From: Shewanella oncorhynchi
GTDB lineage: Bacteria > Pseudomonadota > Gammaproteobacteria > Enterobacterales > Shewanellaceae
Direction of reading: 5' to 3'
Length of the DNA: 40,849 bases
Assembly: GCF_012584455.1 (NCBI RefSeq)
Contig: NZ_JABAEB010000022.1
Coordinates: forward strand, 1 to 40,849
The notes beneath the pieces were generated by a model. That model did no database searches, had not been told where the DNA came from, and worked only from the letters and a program-made list of their open reading frames with translations. The translations under genes and the position numbers were made by a program. Position 1 is the first letter of the stretch. Every line of letters begins with the position of its first letter. Of this stretch, positions 1 through 8,767 are shown piece after piece.

Positions 1-76
1 ATGTTTTCACCTAAAGTCATCTACGAGGTAATAATATCACCTCTATTTAGGTGGCCAAAATTAGTGTGCCACTACA
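1..76 (-). mobile_element. Insertion sequence terminal fragment (left window edge)
   Basis: These 76 bases are the exact reverse complement of the last 76 bases of the window (40774-40849). Identity stops abruptly at position 77. Read outward from the window, the element begins TGTAGTGGCACACTAATTTT and runs off the edge at an ...AGGTGAAAACAT that looks like a Shine-Dalgarno followed by the start of an ATG. A TG-initial end with an ORF starting about 74 bp in is typical of many ISs, such as IS3-like ones, but the family cannot be named from so little sequence. It interrupts the gene remnant at 77-222. No transposase is visible. Confidence 0.75.
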
Positions 77-222
77 TCCAAACCTCAGCGCTTCTGTGGG
101 CTAAGTTTCTCTATATTAGAAATCAGTTTAAAGAGATCGATATGGATGAATATAAAGACTTTGTCGAGTTGGCATCCCCCCTTGATTGGATGGGGCAAGA
201 AGATCTAACAGAAAATACCTGA
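77..222 (+). pseudogene. 3' remnant of an IS-interrupted gene
   Basis: In the frame that ends with TGA at 220-222, the residues after the IS end read SALLWAKFLYIRNQ..., continue to ...DMDEYKDFVELASPLDW and finish at ...DLTENT. The composition, rich in acidic and aromatic residues, looks like a genuine protein C-terminus of about 48 residues. The open frame continues upstream into the IS only by chance. The missing 5' part would lie beyond the IS outside this window. I do not recognise the family. It does not match the TAXI-TRAP protein broken at the other window edge, so the two edges come from different insertion sites. Confidence 0.45.
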
Positions 223-707
223 TGCCTTTCAACATCTAATCACAGGCAGACTCCCCTAATCGGTGGTGTACTGCGGGGTTAATAGTTCGCGCTGCAATTG
301 GTTGCATAGGAAAATGATAGTACAAGCAAAAAATCTTTTGAAATTCACAACGAACACCTCAGCATCAGAAGTTCACCTTCCCCTGTGAAGTTGTCGAAAT
401 ACGCAGATAAAAATGCCGTGGCGACATCATGGATGATGGCGCAGGCTCGGGGGGACAGGGATGTCCCATCTGAGCCGTTAGGCAATTTTTATTGGAGTAT
501 GAGACAGGTAACCAATGCATGTAACTTCGCTAGGGGCGTCATGGAGAATCCAAGGAGGATAGGACGAGCAGTCCTCCTTGGTCGGGTGTGGGGTGAAGCC
601 CCACGACTTTGACTTAGATTTGGATTTAAAAGGTTAAAAGTTAAACTAATGCCAAAAAATCAAACGAAGTTTGAAAACCCACAGCCCTGCGGCACCTGAG
701 CAACCCC
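223..707. other. Intergenic region carrying a hairpin repeat
   Basis: No convincing gene lies in this 485-bp stretch. Positions 223-400 are plain intergenic sequence. From about 425 to 615 it is made of successive inverted repeats, described in the next entry. The open frame at 385-612 is an artefact of this GC-rich repeat. The final part, 616-707, lies downstream of the minus-strand flavin reductase-like gene and shows no clear terminator. Confidence 0.6.
425..615 (+). repeat. Interspersed hairpin (REP-like) repeat, copy A
   Basis: Four palindromic units are visible. CATCAT-GG-ATGATG is at 425-438. A two-tier hairpin spans 444-476, with outer GGCTC/GAGCC and inner GGGACA/TGTCCC at 452-467. 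A perfect 10-bp stem, CCAAGGAGGA/TCCTCCTTGG, is at 550-581. GTGGGG/CCCCAC is at 588-604. The 83 bp at 533-615 are repeated at 34304-34386 with a single difference (A547 versus C). The 5' part differs from copy B in sequence but keeps a palindrome with a CATGGATG centre. This organisation resembles the REP/BIME class of non-autonomous repeats. No REP-associated transposase is in the window. Confidence 0.7.
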
Positions 708-1337
708 CTACACTTGTGGTCTATGTAGATCGAAACGCAGACCTTCGGAGATCCCATAATAAGCCGATGGGCCGCCGGCACGTAATACGGGCTCGGCAAG
801 GGCAGTTTGATAAATCCCCTCGGCATTGAGTAAATGCTTAGCAATATGCACGGCCACCACTTCACCTAACACTAACCAAGTATCAATCTTGTCGCCATTG
901 GCGGCGGTGAGTTGAATACATTGGGACAATTTGCATTCGAAGTTCACTGGGCTTTCAGCCACTAAGTCTGCCTTAACAATGGTGCCAGCTTTAGCCGTGA
1001 GTCCGGCAAAGCTAAACTCATCTTGACCGCGTGGCAGCATGGCGGAGGTTTGATTCATTTTCTCAGCTAAGCCGCGAGTGGTGAGGTTCCACACAAACTC
1101 CCCTGTCTCGACAATATTGGCGACACTGTCTTTCCAGCCTGTGCTGGCAAAGCCAATGATGGGCGGTTTGTAGTTGAAACAATTGAAAAAGCTATAAGGT
1201 GCGAGATTGCGTTGCCCCTGAGTATTCCGCGATGAAATCCAGCCGATCGGTCGAGGCCCCACAATCGCATTTAAAGGATCGTGTGCAAGGCCATGGCCTT
1301 TGCTCGGTTCGTAAAAATAGCGGTTATCAGCAGTCAT
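708..1337 (-). CDS. Flavin reductase-like, FMN-binding domain protein
   Basis: This 209-residue protein fits the flavin reductase-like (flavoredoxin/DIM6-NTAB) family. These split-barrel proteins bind FMN and act as NAD(P)H:flavin oxidoreductases or of unknown redox role in the cytosol. Visible family features are the N-terminal DPLNAIVGPRPIGWISS segment (about residues 20-38), a core with LAPYSFFNCFNYKPPIIGF, and ETGEFVWNL followed by a region before residue 100. No signal peptide or membrane segment is seen. The ATG at 1335-1337 is preceded by AAGGATGAAGT, a good ribosome binding site. It is transcribed divergently from cti. The substrate cannot be deduced. Confidence 0.85.
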   Translation of the reverse strand: MTADNRYFYEPSKGHGLAHDPLNAIVGPRPIGWISSRNTQGQRNLAPYSFFNCFNYKPPIIGFASTGWKDSVANIVETGEFVWNLTTRGLAEKMNQTSAMLPRGQDEFSFAGLTAKAGTIVKADLVAESPVNFECKLSQCIQLTAANGDKIDTWLVLGEVVAVHIAKHLLNAEGIYQTALAEPVLRAGGPSAYYGISEGLRFDLHRPQV

Positions 1338-1593
1338 ACTTCATCCTTTTGTTATTGCCACAACAATACTGGTGCAATTAATACAGCCATCACAGGTACG
1401 CTTTTATAGCCGCTATCTTACCCAAGTTTCGAGGCAGCTACCAAAAGTCTGTAGGGCAACTTAAGTCAGCTCCTTGAACAACATCTGGCTGCAAATTTCA
1501 AATCCAACACACTCTTCTGCTAAAGTGATACTTATCAGTGGGCTAAAAAGCCTAACTCTGCTAAATAGCATGTGGCAAATGAAGGAGCGGTGA
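1338..1593. promoter_or_regulatory. Divergent promoter region between flavin reductase-like gene and cti
   Basis: This 256-bp spacer separates two divergent genes and must hold both promoters. I see no operator palindrome I would name. The cti ribosome binding site GAAGGAG is at about 1580-1586. Confidence 0.4.
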
Positions 1594-3987
1594 ATGGACG
1601 CGATAAAAGGGGGATGGAAGAGGTTGTTGTTGGTCGCAGTGCTGTTAGCGACAGGTTGTGCCAGCGTAGCGCAAATCGATTTCAATGCCCTGTTTGGCAC
1701 TAGCTCACCGCAAAAACGCGTCGAAAATGCACAGCTTAACGACCAATTTATTCAACAAGCCGAGTTTGTGCACACACAAGTTGAGCCTATTCTCAATAGC
1801 CGCTGCGTGGTATGTCATGCCTGTTACGATGCCCCCTGTCAGTTAAAAATGACCTCGAGCGAAGGTATAGAGCGTGGGGCGAGTAAGGAAAAGGTTTACC
1901 AAGGCACACGCTTAGTCGCTGCCACACCTAATCGCTTATTTGTCGATGCCTTTACCCCAGAAGCTTGGCGTCAACGCGGATTTTACCCCATGCTAAACGA
2001 GCGCGATCAAACCCCAGAAGCCAATACCCAAGCCTCGGTATTAGCCAGAATGCTCACGCTTAAGCAAATGCATCCCCTGCCCGAAGACAAGATTTTAGAT
2101 AAGCGTTTTGATTTCAGCCTAGATAGGGTACAGCAATGCGCCAGCCTAGAGGAAATGGACAAATACGAGCAAAGCCAGCCCCTTGCAGGTATGCCTTATG
2201 GCTTGCCAGCACTGAATGCGAATGAACATCAAGTGTTGATGCACTGGCTCGAGCAAGGTGCGCCACTGCCGTTTGCACAAGCGCTTACACCTGAATTTAT
2301 TGCAGAAATAACCCTCTGGGAGAAGTTTTTAAACGGCGACAGTTTAAAAAGCCAATTAAGTGCACGCTACATCTACGAGCATTTGTTTGCCTTCCATTTA
2401 TATTTTGAGTCTTTGAATCAGCCGAACACCCAGCCTTTATTCTTCGAGTTAGTGCGTTCTCGGACGCCGCCGGGGCAAGCGCTGGATATTATCGCCTCCC
2501 GTCGTCCCTTCGACGATCCTAAGGTGGAGCGAGTCTATTACCGCTTTCGGCCTTATCGGGCAACCATAGTCGATAAAACCCATATCCCCTACGCTTTGAA
2601 TACCGGCTTGCTGGATAACTGGCAACAATGGTTTATCGATGCGGATTACTCAGTCACTCAACTGCCGAGCTACAAGCCGAGCGTTGCGGCCAATCCCTTT
2701 GAAGCTTTTATTCAAATTCCTGCCAGTGCGCGCTATCGATTTATGCTGACCCGCGCCCAAGATACCATTATGGGCTTTATCAAAGGCCCAGTGTGCCGTG
2801 GTCAGGTGGCGCTCAATGTCATTAACGATAGATTCTGGGTGTACTTTGTGACTCCAGATTATATGGACGACACTGACTTTAGCGCCTTTTACCATTCCCA
2901 ACTTGAAAATCTACGTATGCCTGCAGAGGAAGAAAGCACTGCACTCGCAGTAACTTGGGTGAAATATGCCGCCAAGCAAGGCAAATATATGCGGGCGCGT
3001 AATCAATTCTTGAACGAGAAATTCAAAAACGGCCAGCACCTCACCATAGACGGACTCTGGGATGGCGACGACACCAATGATAATGCCAGCCTGACAGTAT
3101 TTCGTCACTTCGACAATGCCACTGTGGTCAAAGGCTTAGTAGGCGAACCGCCCAAAACGGCTTGGATTATCGATTATGCCTTGCTGGAGCGTATCCACTA
3201 TTTATTGGTCGCGGGTTTCGATGTTTATGGTAACTACGGCCACCAGCTATTAACTCGCTTATACATGGATTTTTTACGTATGGAGGGGGAATCGAATTTC
3301 CTGACCCTGTTGCCACAGGAGGAAAGGCGCAAGCAGTTGAGTGATTGGTATCAAGGGGCTGGAACTCAACTCACGGCCTTTATCGCAGGGGATATCAACA
3401 CCTTTCATCAGCCTACGGGCGTACTCTACTTTAGTGACGATCTAAAGGGCGAACTGTATCAAAAACTCGGACAGAAGGTTGCTAAAGTTCAACCCAATCG
3501 ATATCACATAGAAAACAGCAGCTTGAAAATACATAGCAAAGCACTTTTACACACATTAGATCGATTAAAAGGCACACAAGCGACCCTGTTACCAGAACTA
3601 ACCATGATCATGGTGGAACCTGAAAAAGCGGGTAAAGCTGAGATATTTACCTTAGTTCGCAATAGCGCCCATCGGAATATTTCGAGTCTATTTAATGAGG
3701 CGAGTAACCGCGAACCCGCTAAAGATGACGTCACTTTAGTGCATGGCTTATTGGGCAGTTATCCTGAGGCATTTTGGCGAGTGAAAGAACAAGACTTGCC
3801 TAACGTCGTGGCGACAGTTGAGAAAATGCAAACTGAAAAAGACTATGAGGCACTGTTAGATATGGTGGGTGTACGCCGTACTGATCCGAAGTTTTGGGCC
3901 TTTAGTGACGAACTCAATCAGATCTTTTTCGACAATCACCCGATAGAAAGTGGGTGGCTGGATTACAACCGACTGCAAAATCGTTAA
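1594..3987 (+). CDS. cti: Fatty acid cis/trans isomerase
   Basis: Cti converts cis-unsaturated acyl chains of membrane phospholipids to trans without moving the double bond, stiffening the membrane under solvent or heat stress. It is a periplasmic c-type heme protein. The 797-residue length is normal for the family. An N-terminal hydrophobic signal covers residues 10-21, followed by Cys22 in TGC, so lipoprotein processing is possible but the lipobox is imperfect. The heme motif CVVCH is at 71-75, within the family-typical CVVCHACYDAPCQLK. The rest of the protein is the long Cti domain. The ATG at 1594 follows GAAGGAGCGGTGA. The gene stands alone and is closed by the bidirectional terminator at 3995-4014. 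Maturation requires the cytochrome c system. Confidence 0.93.
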   Translation: MDAIKGGWKRLLLVAVLLATGCASVAQIDFNALFGTSSPQKRVENAQLNDQFIQQAEFVHTQVEPILNSRCVVCHACYDAPCQLKMTSSEGIERGASKEKVYQGTRLVAATPNRLFVDAFTPEAWRQRGFYPMLNERDQTPEANTQASVLARMLTLKQMHPLPEDKILDKRFDFSLDRVQQCASLEEMDKYEQSQPLAGMPYGLPALNANEHQVLMHWLEQGAPLPFAQALTPEFIAEITLWEKFLNGDSLKSQLSARYIYEHLFAFHLYFESLNQPNTQPLFFELVRSRTPPGQALDIIASRRPFDDPKVERVYYRFRPYRATIVDKTHIPYALNTGLLDNWQQWFIDADYSVTQLPSYKPSVAANPFEAFIQIPASARYRFMLTRAQDTIMGFIKGPVCRGQVALNVINDRFWVYFVTPDYMDDTDFSAFYHSQLENLRMPAEEESTALAVTWVKYAAKQGKYMRARNQFLNEKFKNGQHLTIDGLWDGDDTNDNASLTVFRHFDNATVVKGLVGEPPKTAWIIDYALLERIHYLLVAGFDVYGNYGHQLLTRLYMDFLRMEGESNFLTLLPQEERRKQLSDWYQGAGTQLTAFIAGDINTFHQPTGVLYFSDDLKGELYQKLGQKVAKVQPNRYHIENSSLKIHSKALLHTLDRLKGTQATLLPELTMIMVEPEKAGKAEIFTLVRNSAHRNISSLFNEASNREPAKDDVTLVHGLLGSYPEAFWRVKEQDLPNVVATVEKMQTEKDYEALLDMVGVRRTDPKFWAFSDELNQIFFDNHPIESGWLDYNRLQNR

Positions 3988-3994
3988 TAAAAAA

Positions 3995-4014
3995 GGGGAA
4001 CGCTAGCGTTCCCC
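3995..4014. terminator. Bidirectional intrinsic terminator between cti and the M13 peptidase gene
   Basis: A perfect 20-bp inverted repeat, GGGGAACGCTAGCGTTCCCC, has an A-run on its left (TTTTTT on the minus strand) and TTCCTTTC on its right. It lies between convergent stop codons at 3987 and 4040 and can stop transcription from both sides. Confidence 0.85.
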
Positions 4015-4039
4015 TTCCTTTCAAATCAACCCAGTAAAC

Positions 4040-6154
4040 TTACCAGATCTTAACGCGATCTTCAGGGGCTAAATACAGCTTGTCGCCAGGCTTAACATCG
4101 AATGCAGTATACCAAGCATCTAAGTTACGCACTGTCAGCGCGCGGTACATGCCGGGTGCATGGCCATCGGTTGCCACCCGAGCACGCAGGGCTTCGTCAC
4201 GCATCTTAGTGGCCCATGTTTGCGCAAAGCCGATAAAGAAGCGTTGATCACCCGTAAAGCCTCCAATCACAGGCGCATCTTTGCCTTTAAGCGAGGCGTG
4301 GTAAGCATCATAAGCGGCGGCTAAACCTGCTACATCGGCAATATTTTCACCTAAGGTCAACTTGCCATTCACGTGTAAATCAGGGAAAGGCGCATAAGCA
4401 TCAAACTGCTGCGCTAACGCATCGCCTTGCTTATCAAATTGAGCAAAGTCAGCGGGCGTCCACCAGTTACGCATAGCCCCAGTCGAGTCAAAGGCCGCAC
4501 CATTGTTATCAAAACTATGGCTGATTTCATGACCAATCACAGCGCCAATCGCGCCATAGTTGTAGGCCGCATCGGCCTTAGCATCAAAGAATGGCGGTTG
4601 CAAAATACCCGCAGGGAAGTTAAGCGCATTCTGCACTGGCAAGTTCACCGCATTCACCACTTGCGGCGTCATCCACCACTCGCCTTTATCCATTGGTTTG
4701 CCAATCTTGGCTAGCTGATGGCTGTACTCTACTTTTTCACCATTGATGGCATTGGCGTAGGCATTGGTCGCAGTCACTGCATAGCTGTCGTAATTGCGCC
4801 ATTTGTCGGGATAACCCACGCCCACCGCCATAGTTGCCACTTTTGCTAGGGCTTCTTTCTTGGTTGAAGGGTCCATCCAATCGAGTTTTTCCACTCGCTG
4901 ACCGAAGGCGGCCACTATGTTATCCACCATAGTGCTGACTTCTGCTTTGGCCGAAGCGGGGAAATATTGCTCGGCATAGGCATGGCCTACGGCATCACCT
5001 AAATATTGGTCGAGTGCCGCTAAGGCACGTTTATCGCGGCTACGCTGCTCTGGCGTGCCAGAAAGCTTAGTGCCATTAAAGGCAAACGAAGCATTGTCGA
5101 TAGCCGATGGCAACACATCAGCATGGCTATTGATATGGTGAAACACGAGCCAATCTTTCCATGCTTCTAAAGGCTCAGAGGCCACAAGCGCAGAAAGTCC
5201 CGTAATCGCCGTTGCATGGTAGGCCGCAAATTTAGGCTGATTGCCCAGTTGCGCCGCCGCTAGAAAGGCAGTCCAATCGATGCCCGGTGCTTTGGCATCA
5301 AAGTCAGCACGGCTCCATACACCCGAAGACTGAGTAAAATCTTCGCTTGCTTCACGGCTGGCGTGGGCTGCAGCAATCTTGTTTTCAAGGGCGAAAATAC
5401 GATCGGCACGGACAGCGGCATCGCTCACACCCGCATCTTTAAGCAAGGTTTCAATGTAAGCGCGGTAAGCGGTGCGAATGTCGACCATTTTAGGATCGGC
5501 AGACAGGTAATATTCGCGCTCAGGTAAGCCTAAACCGCCCTGTAAAAAGTAAGGTAAGACTTCGCCCGGCGTTGATAAACCTTGGGTGACGAAGATCCCA
5601 AATAGGTTTTCGGTATAAAAGTCAGTCGCGTTGAGAGGATCGACATCGGCGCGCAGATTTCCACCTAATGCCGCAGATAAATCCTGCTTGCTCGCAATGG
5701 CCTCATAACGGGCAATATCCGCCTCGGCAGGCTTCATTCCTGCGGCATCAATAGCGGCGGTATCTGTGTAAGCCTTGTAGAAATCGGCGATACGCGCTTC
5801 GTCGCTACCCGCCGCATGTTGCGCTTTCACCAGATCGGCAATCAAACTGGTTTTATGCTTTTCGGTCGCTTCAAAAGCAACGAGGAAAGCGCCAGTGCTG
5901 GAGCGATCGGCTGGGATCATCGTCGTTTTCATCCATTCGCCATTGGCGTAGGTATAAAAATCATCCCCTGGTTTTACCGTTGGCGTCATAGCCGCGACAT
6001 TAATGCCAATCGGCATTTGAGCCGCAACGTCTTGACTTTTTAGCGCGTTTTCGCTGGTTTTTACTGTGTTTTCTGTGGTGTTATCACTGCAAGCAGTGAG
6101 CCCAGCCAATACTGAAGTTGACAGTAACAGCACGGGAATAAGACGGTCCGACAT
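4040..6154 (-). CDS. M13 family zinc metallopeptidase (PepO/neprilysin-like), lipoprotein
   Basis: This 704-residue M13 endopeptidase cleaves oligopeptides outside the cytoplasm. The N-terminus has a short hydrophobic signal with the lipobox LTAC (Cys22), so it is probably a lipid-anchored envelope protein. The zinc site HEISH is at 542-546 and the third ligand lies in GENIAD (Glu603), with Asp607 matching the conserved GENIADxxG motif. The substrate-binding NALNFPAGILQPPFF segment is near 509-523. The C-terminus VKIW replaces the usual CxVW end, so the terminal Cys common in the family is absent. The start follows GAGAGGAGTCATTC. It is a single gene converging on cti. pepO is the likely symbol, but the family has several paralogs in these bacteria. 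Confidence 0.92.
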   Translation of the reverse strand: MSDRLIPVLLLSTSVLAGLTACSDNTTENTVKTSENALKSQDVAAQMPIGINVAAMTPTVKPGDDFYTYANGEWMKTTMIPADRSSTGAFLVAFEATEKHKTSLIADLVKAQHAAGSDEARIADFYKAYTDTAAIDAAGMKPAEADIARYEAIASKQDLSAALGGNLRADVDPLNATDFYTENLFGIFVTQGLSTPGEVLPYFLQGGLGLPEREYYLSADPKMVDIRTAYRAYIETLLKDAGVSDAAVRADRIFALENKIAAAHASREASEDFTQSSGVWSRADFDAKAPGIDWTAFLAAAQLGNQPKFAAYHATAITGLSALVASEPLEAWKDWLVFHHINSHADVLPSAIDNASFAFNGTKLSGTPEQRSRDKRALAALDQYLGDAVGHAYAEQYFPASAKAEVSTMVDNIVAAFGQRVEKLDWMDPSTKKEALAKVATMAVGVGYPDKWRNYDSYAVTATNAYANAINGEKVEYSHQLAKIGKPMDKGEWWMTPQVVNAVNLPVQNALNFPAGILQPPFFDAKADAAYNYGAIGAVIGHEISHSFDNNGAAFDSTGAMRNWWTPADFAQFDKQGDALAQQFDAYAPFPDLHVNGKLTLGENIADVAGLAAAYDAYHASLKGKDAPVIGGFTGDQRFFIGFAQTWATKMRDEALRARVATDGHAPGMYRALTVRNLDAWYTAFDVKPGDKLYLAPEDRVKIW

Positions 6155-6340
6155 GAATGACTCCTCTCTTTTTTATTATTGTATTTATAGTGTGATTGCT
6201 AAGTTTGGCAGTGTAACTGGCACTGAATGAAGAAGTAAAACAAAGCCAATTTTTATGATAGAAAGTTAATGCAAACAATTTGAACCAGACGCTCAAACTC
6301 GCAGCTTAGCATCATCACGACCGCGCTCAACTGCAGGCAC

Positions 6341-6365
6341 AAAAAAGCCGACGCTATGTCGGCTT
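6341..6365 (-). terminator. Intrinsic terminator of the CadC-like regulator gene
   Basis: The 8-bp stem AAGCCGAC/GTCGGCTT has a GCTAT loop (6345-6365). On the minus strand it is followed by a T-run made from the A stretch at 6341-6346. It sits 25 bp after the stop codon at 6390. Confidence 0.85.
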
Positions 6366-6389
6366 AATCAAGTTTGGCTAACGACTACT

Positions 6390-7673
6390 TTATAATTTGA
6401 TCTGAGTGTACTGAGTCCACGCAAGTACTTGTCCCATCTGAGGAATGATCCATACTGCCGTGTGCTCATTTTGATAAACACGATAATAAAATAAATCTTC
6501 ATCACGGATATCATGCTTACGAATTTCACGGTAGAACTGCATAGCAGAATGGCTGACTTCATCCGGTTTTGTCAGTTCTTTTTGTAACACTTTAACGTGA
6601 AAAACATCGACTTTAAGGTCATCAATTGTGGTCTGGTACTGCTCAAACTCACCGCGGATAGTGTATTTAATCGGCGTCGTTAAACAATCTTGATCTGTAA
6701 TACAGGAGGTCGAATAAAACTTGCCCTTATTTTGCCCTTCATAGACCAGAGACATACTGAGATCGTTACGAACTAGGAGTTCGCCCGCGACGGGAAAATA
6801 AATATCCGCATGGTAATTATGCTCAAGTAACTCGCCCATTCCTTTATCATCCGCAGGGAGGACGATACGGTTATAGCGAATGCGCTGCTCCATTATTTGG
6901 CTCAGCGGAATAAACTCCGCCATATTTAATCCTGCGGGTTTTGCATCTATCGCCGTGATATTGATGATGCCGTGACCACTGCAGGCATCGGCGTCCAGCT
7001 CAGGGCAAATCGCCATCGAATAATTTTTGCCATCCGTTGAGGTAAATGCACTGAAGTAATTAAGGTTATTGATGTGATTTCCCTCTGGCGCTAAATGTTT
7101 TTGCCACCATGAAGGATGTAAACGATCCTCATCACCAATATAGAAGGTTCGCGCCGTCCCCAGCGTGCCACCAATATTGAGGCTGATATATTTATCGGCA
7201 TGCCATTTAGCCACCTGTTTAACCACCGCATGGTGGTCGCTCACATACCAAACGATTGTCAAGATAGCGCACAAAAGGGCAATACCAGCAACTTTAGTCC
7301 AAACCGACACCCCCACTAAGGCATCACGAATTGCATTCGCATCATTGATCGCCAGCATCTTTACATGGGATTGTTCAGAGATATGCAATTGATAACCGCG
7401 GCGTGCCACGGTTTTAAGCTGCACTTCGGTATAGGGTTCGAGCTTTTTACGTAAGGTACTGATGCATTGCGTTAAAGAGGTAGGAGCAACCACCCTTTCA
7501 GGCCAGCCGACCTGCAGCAATTCTTCCTTAGTAAAAATGGCATTCGTGGATGATAACAACAGCACTAATAAGGCCGTTTCGGAAAAAGTCAGGCTGATGG
7601 TTGTCCCATTCACATGATCGACTAATTCCTTAGCCTGTTCATCTAACATTAAATAAGATGTGATTTTATGCAT
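6390..7673 (-). CDS. Membrane-anchored winged-helix regulator (CadC/ToxR-like)
   Basis: An OmpR-type winged-helix DNA-binding domain occupies residues 1-97, including a VGWPERVVAPTSLTQCISTLRKKL-type recognition region and the closing TVARRGYQL strand and wing. It is followed by one membrane segment (about 128-145, IALLCAILTIVWYV) and a periplasmic domain of roughly 280 residues. This is the one-component CadC/ToxR layout, where the outer domain senses a signal and the inner domain binds DNA. I chose the ATG at 7671-7673 (427 aa). The longer frame begins at a TTG at 7733 and adds 20 residues of no domain value. The periplasmic domain is not one I recognise. It follows nosY in the same direction after 221 bp and has its own terminator. 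A role in controlling the neighbouring sulfite locus is possible but not shown. Confidence 0.8.
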   Translation of the reverse strand: MHKITSYLMLDEQAKELVDHVNGTTISLTFSETALLVLLLSSTNAIFTKEELLQVGWPERVVAPTSLTQCISTLRKKLEPYTEVQLKTVARRGYQLHISEQSHVKMLAINDANAIRDALVGVSVWTKVAGIALLCAILTIVWYVSDHHAVVKQVAKWHADKYISLNIGGTLGTARTFYIGDEDRLHPSWWQKHLAPEGNHINNLNYFSAFTSTDGKNYSMAICPELDADACSGHGIINITAIDAKPAGLNMAEFIPLSQIMEQRIRYNRIVLPADDKGMGELLEHNYHADIYFPVAGELLVRNDLSMSLVYEGQNKGKFYSTSCITDQDCLTTPIKYTIRGEFEQYQTTIDDLKVDVFHVKVLQKELTKPDEVSHSAMQFYREIRKHDIRDEDLFYYRVYQNEHTAVWIIPQMGQVLAWTQYTQIKL

Positions 7674-7894
7674 GTTAAACGCCTGAAAGATCAGCCAATA
7701 CTGATAAAGTTTGATTACACTAACAACATGCAATCATCATGTGACATTGTTTCTTTCCAAGAAAACGATGATATGCAATCACCAAGTCAAGATGGTTTAT
7801 TTTACCTTTTAACAACATATAAGAGTGTGACTCTATACTCAGTTTAGTCATTGTTTAATAAGTACAAAGTTAGACTAATACAGAGGTCGCTAAA
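7674..7894. promoter_or_regulatory. Upstream region of the CadC-like regulator with a 9-bp direct repeat
   Basis: AT-rich spacer. ATGCAATCA occurs at 7728-7736 and again at 7773-7781, 45 bp apart and in the same orientation. Winged-helix regulators of this type often bind direct repeats near their own genes, so this is a possible autoregulatory site, but nine bases twice could also be chance. No good terminator for nosY is seen. Confidence 0.25.
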
Positions 7895-8767
7895 CTAGAT
7901 TTCTTGGTATTTAAAGATCCAAGAACAACACAAAAGTAATGCACCAATCCAGCCACCCAGCAAACCATACATTAAGGGTAAGCCCAGCCCAGTTTGAGCA
8001 AGCAGAGTGAGACTACTTTTAGCCGCGAGTGTATCCGAGGGAGTCGCGAGTAAATTTAAAGCACGGAACAGATCAGTAGGGTTCAACAAAATCAGTAGAT
8101 TGAATACAGTACGATTAAACATCTCACTCATTCCAACCACTGCACTGAGTAAAATCAGATCATAAACCAGCACAAGCACAAACCATAAAATGAGTAATAT
8201 CCCCAGTGCCTTGGCTTTTTCTCGCACACACAAGCTAACCCAATAACCCAAGAGCACGAACACTAATGACAGTAAAATACTGCTCATAATCAAATGGATA
8301 AACCCGATAGCTATGGATAACTGGGCCTGAGTATCGCCCAGTGATATCAGTATCAATCCTGTTAAACCAAAGCCCAAAATGCAGGCAATGGTCATCACGC
8401 AGGCATGGCCTAAAAACTTGCCGCACACGAGATGCCAACGTGCTAATGGATAGGTCAGCAGTAACAACAGAGTGCCGGATTCTTTTTCACCAACAAAGCT
8501 GTCATAACTCAATAAAATCGCACCTAAAGGGAGCATAAATACCGATAAAGTGACTAACCCAGAGAGGATCTGGGCAGGCTCAAATACCACTAAGTTGCCG
8601 GACACAGCGCTGCCCATAAAACTCACACACAGAGACAGCAGCAACAAGATTCCCGCCATCATCCATAACCAACGATTACGTACATTATCCTTAAACTCTT
8701 TGGCGGCTATGGTGCTCACTATGCTCAGGGCACTTAAACGATGGTGCAAAACCTCAGAACGGTTCAT
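7895..8767 (-). CDS. nosY: ABC-2 type permease, NosY-like
   Basis: This 290-residue polytopic inner-membrane protein has about six hydrophobic segments, beginning with a cytosolic N-terminus (FKDNVRNRWLWMMAGILLLL) and a typical ABC-2 permease motif SYDSFVGEKESGTLLLLLTYP. NosY is the membrane subunit of NosDFY, which helps copper-site assembly of N2O reductase, probably by moving a sulfur or copper species to the periplasm. Here the start overlaps the nosF stop by ATGA, showing tight translational coupling. It is the last gene of the sirA operon. No nosZ is present, so its client is probably SirA. Confidence 0.87.
   Translation of the reverse strand: MNRSEVLHHRLSALSIVSTIAAKEFKDNVRNRWLWMMAGILLLLSLCVSFMGSAVSGNLVVFEPAQILSGLVTLSVFMLPLGAILLSYDSFVGEKESGTLLLLLTYPLARWHLVCGKFLGHACVMTIACILGFGLTGLILISLGDTQAQLSIAIGFIHLIMSSILLSLVFVLLGYWVSLCVREKAKALGILLILWFVLVLVYDLILLSAVVGMSEMFNRTVFNLLILLNPTDLFRALNLLATPSDTLAAKSSLTLLAQTGLGLPLMYGLLGGWIGALLLCCSWIFKYQEI

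Noticed and set aside
385..612. 75-residue open frame
   Set aside because: It lies on the hairpin repeat, has no good ribosome binding site, and its GC-rich 3' half is the repeated 83-bp core found in non-coding sequence elsewhere.
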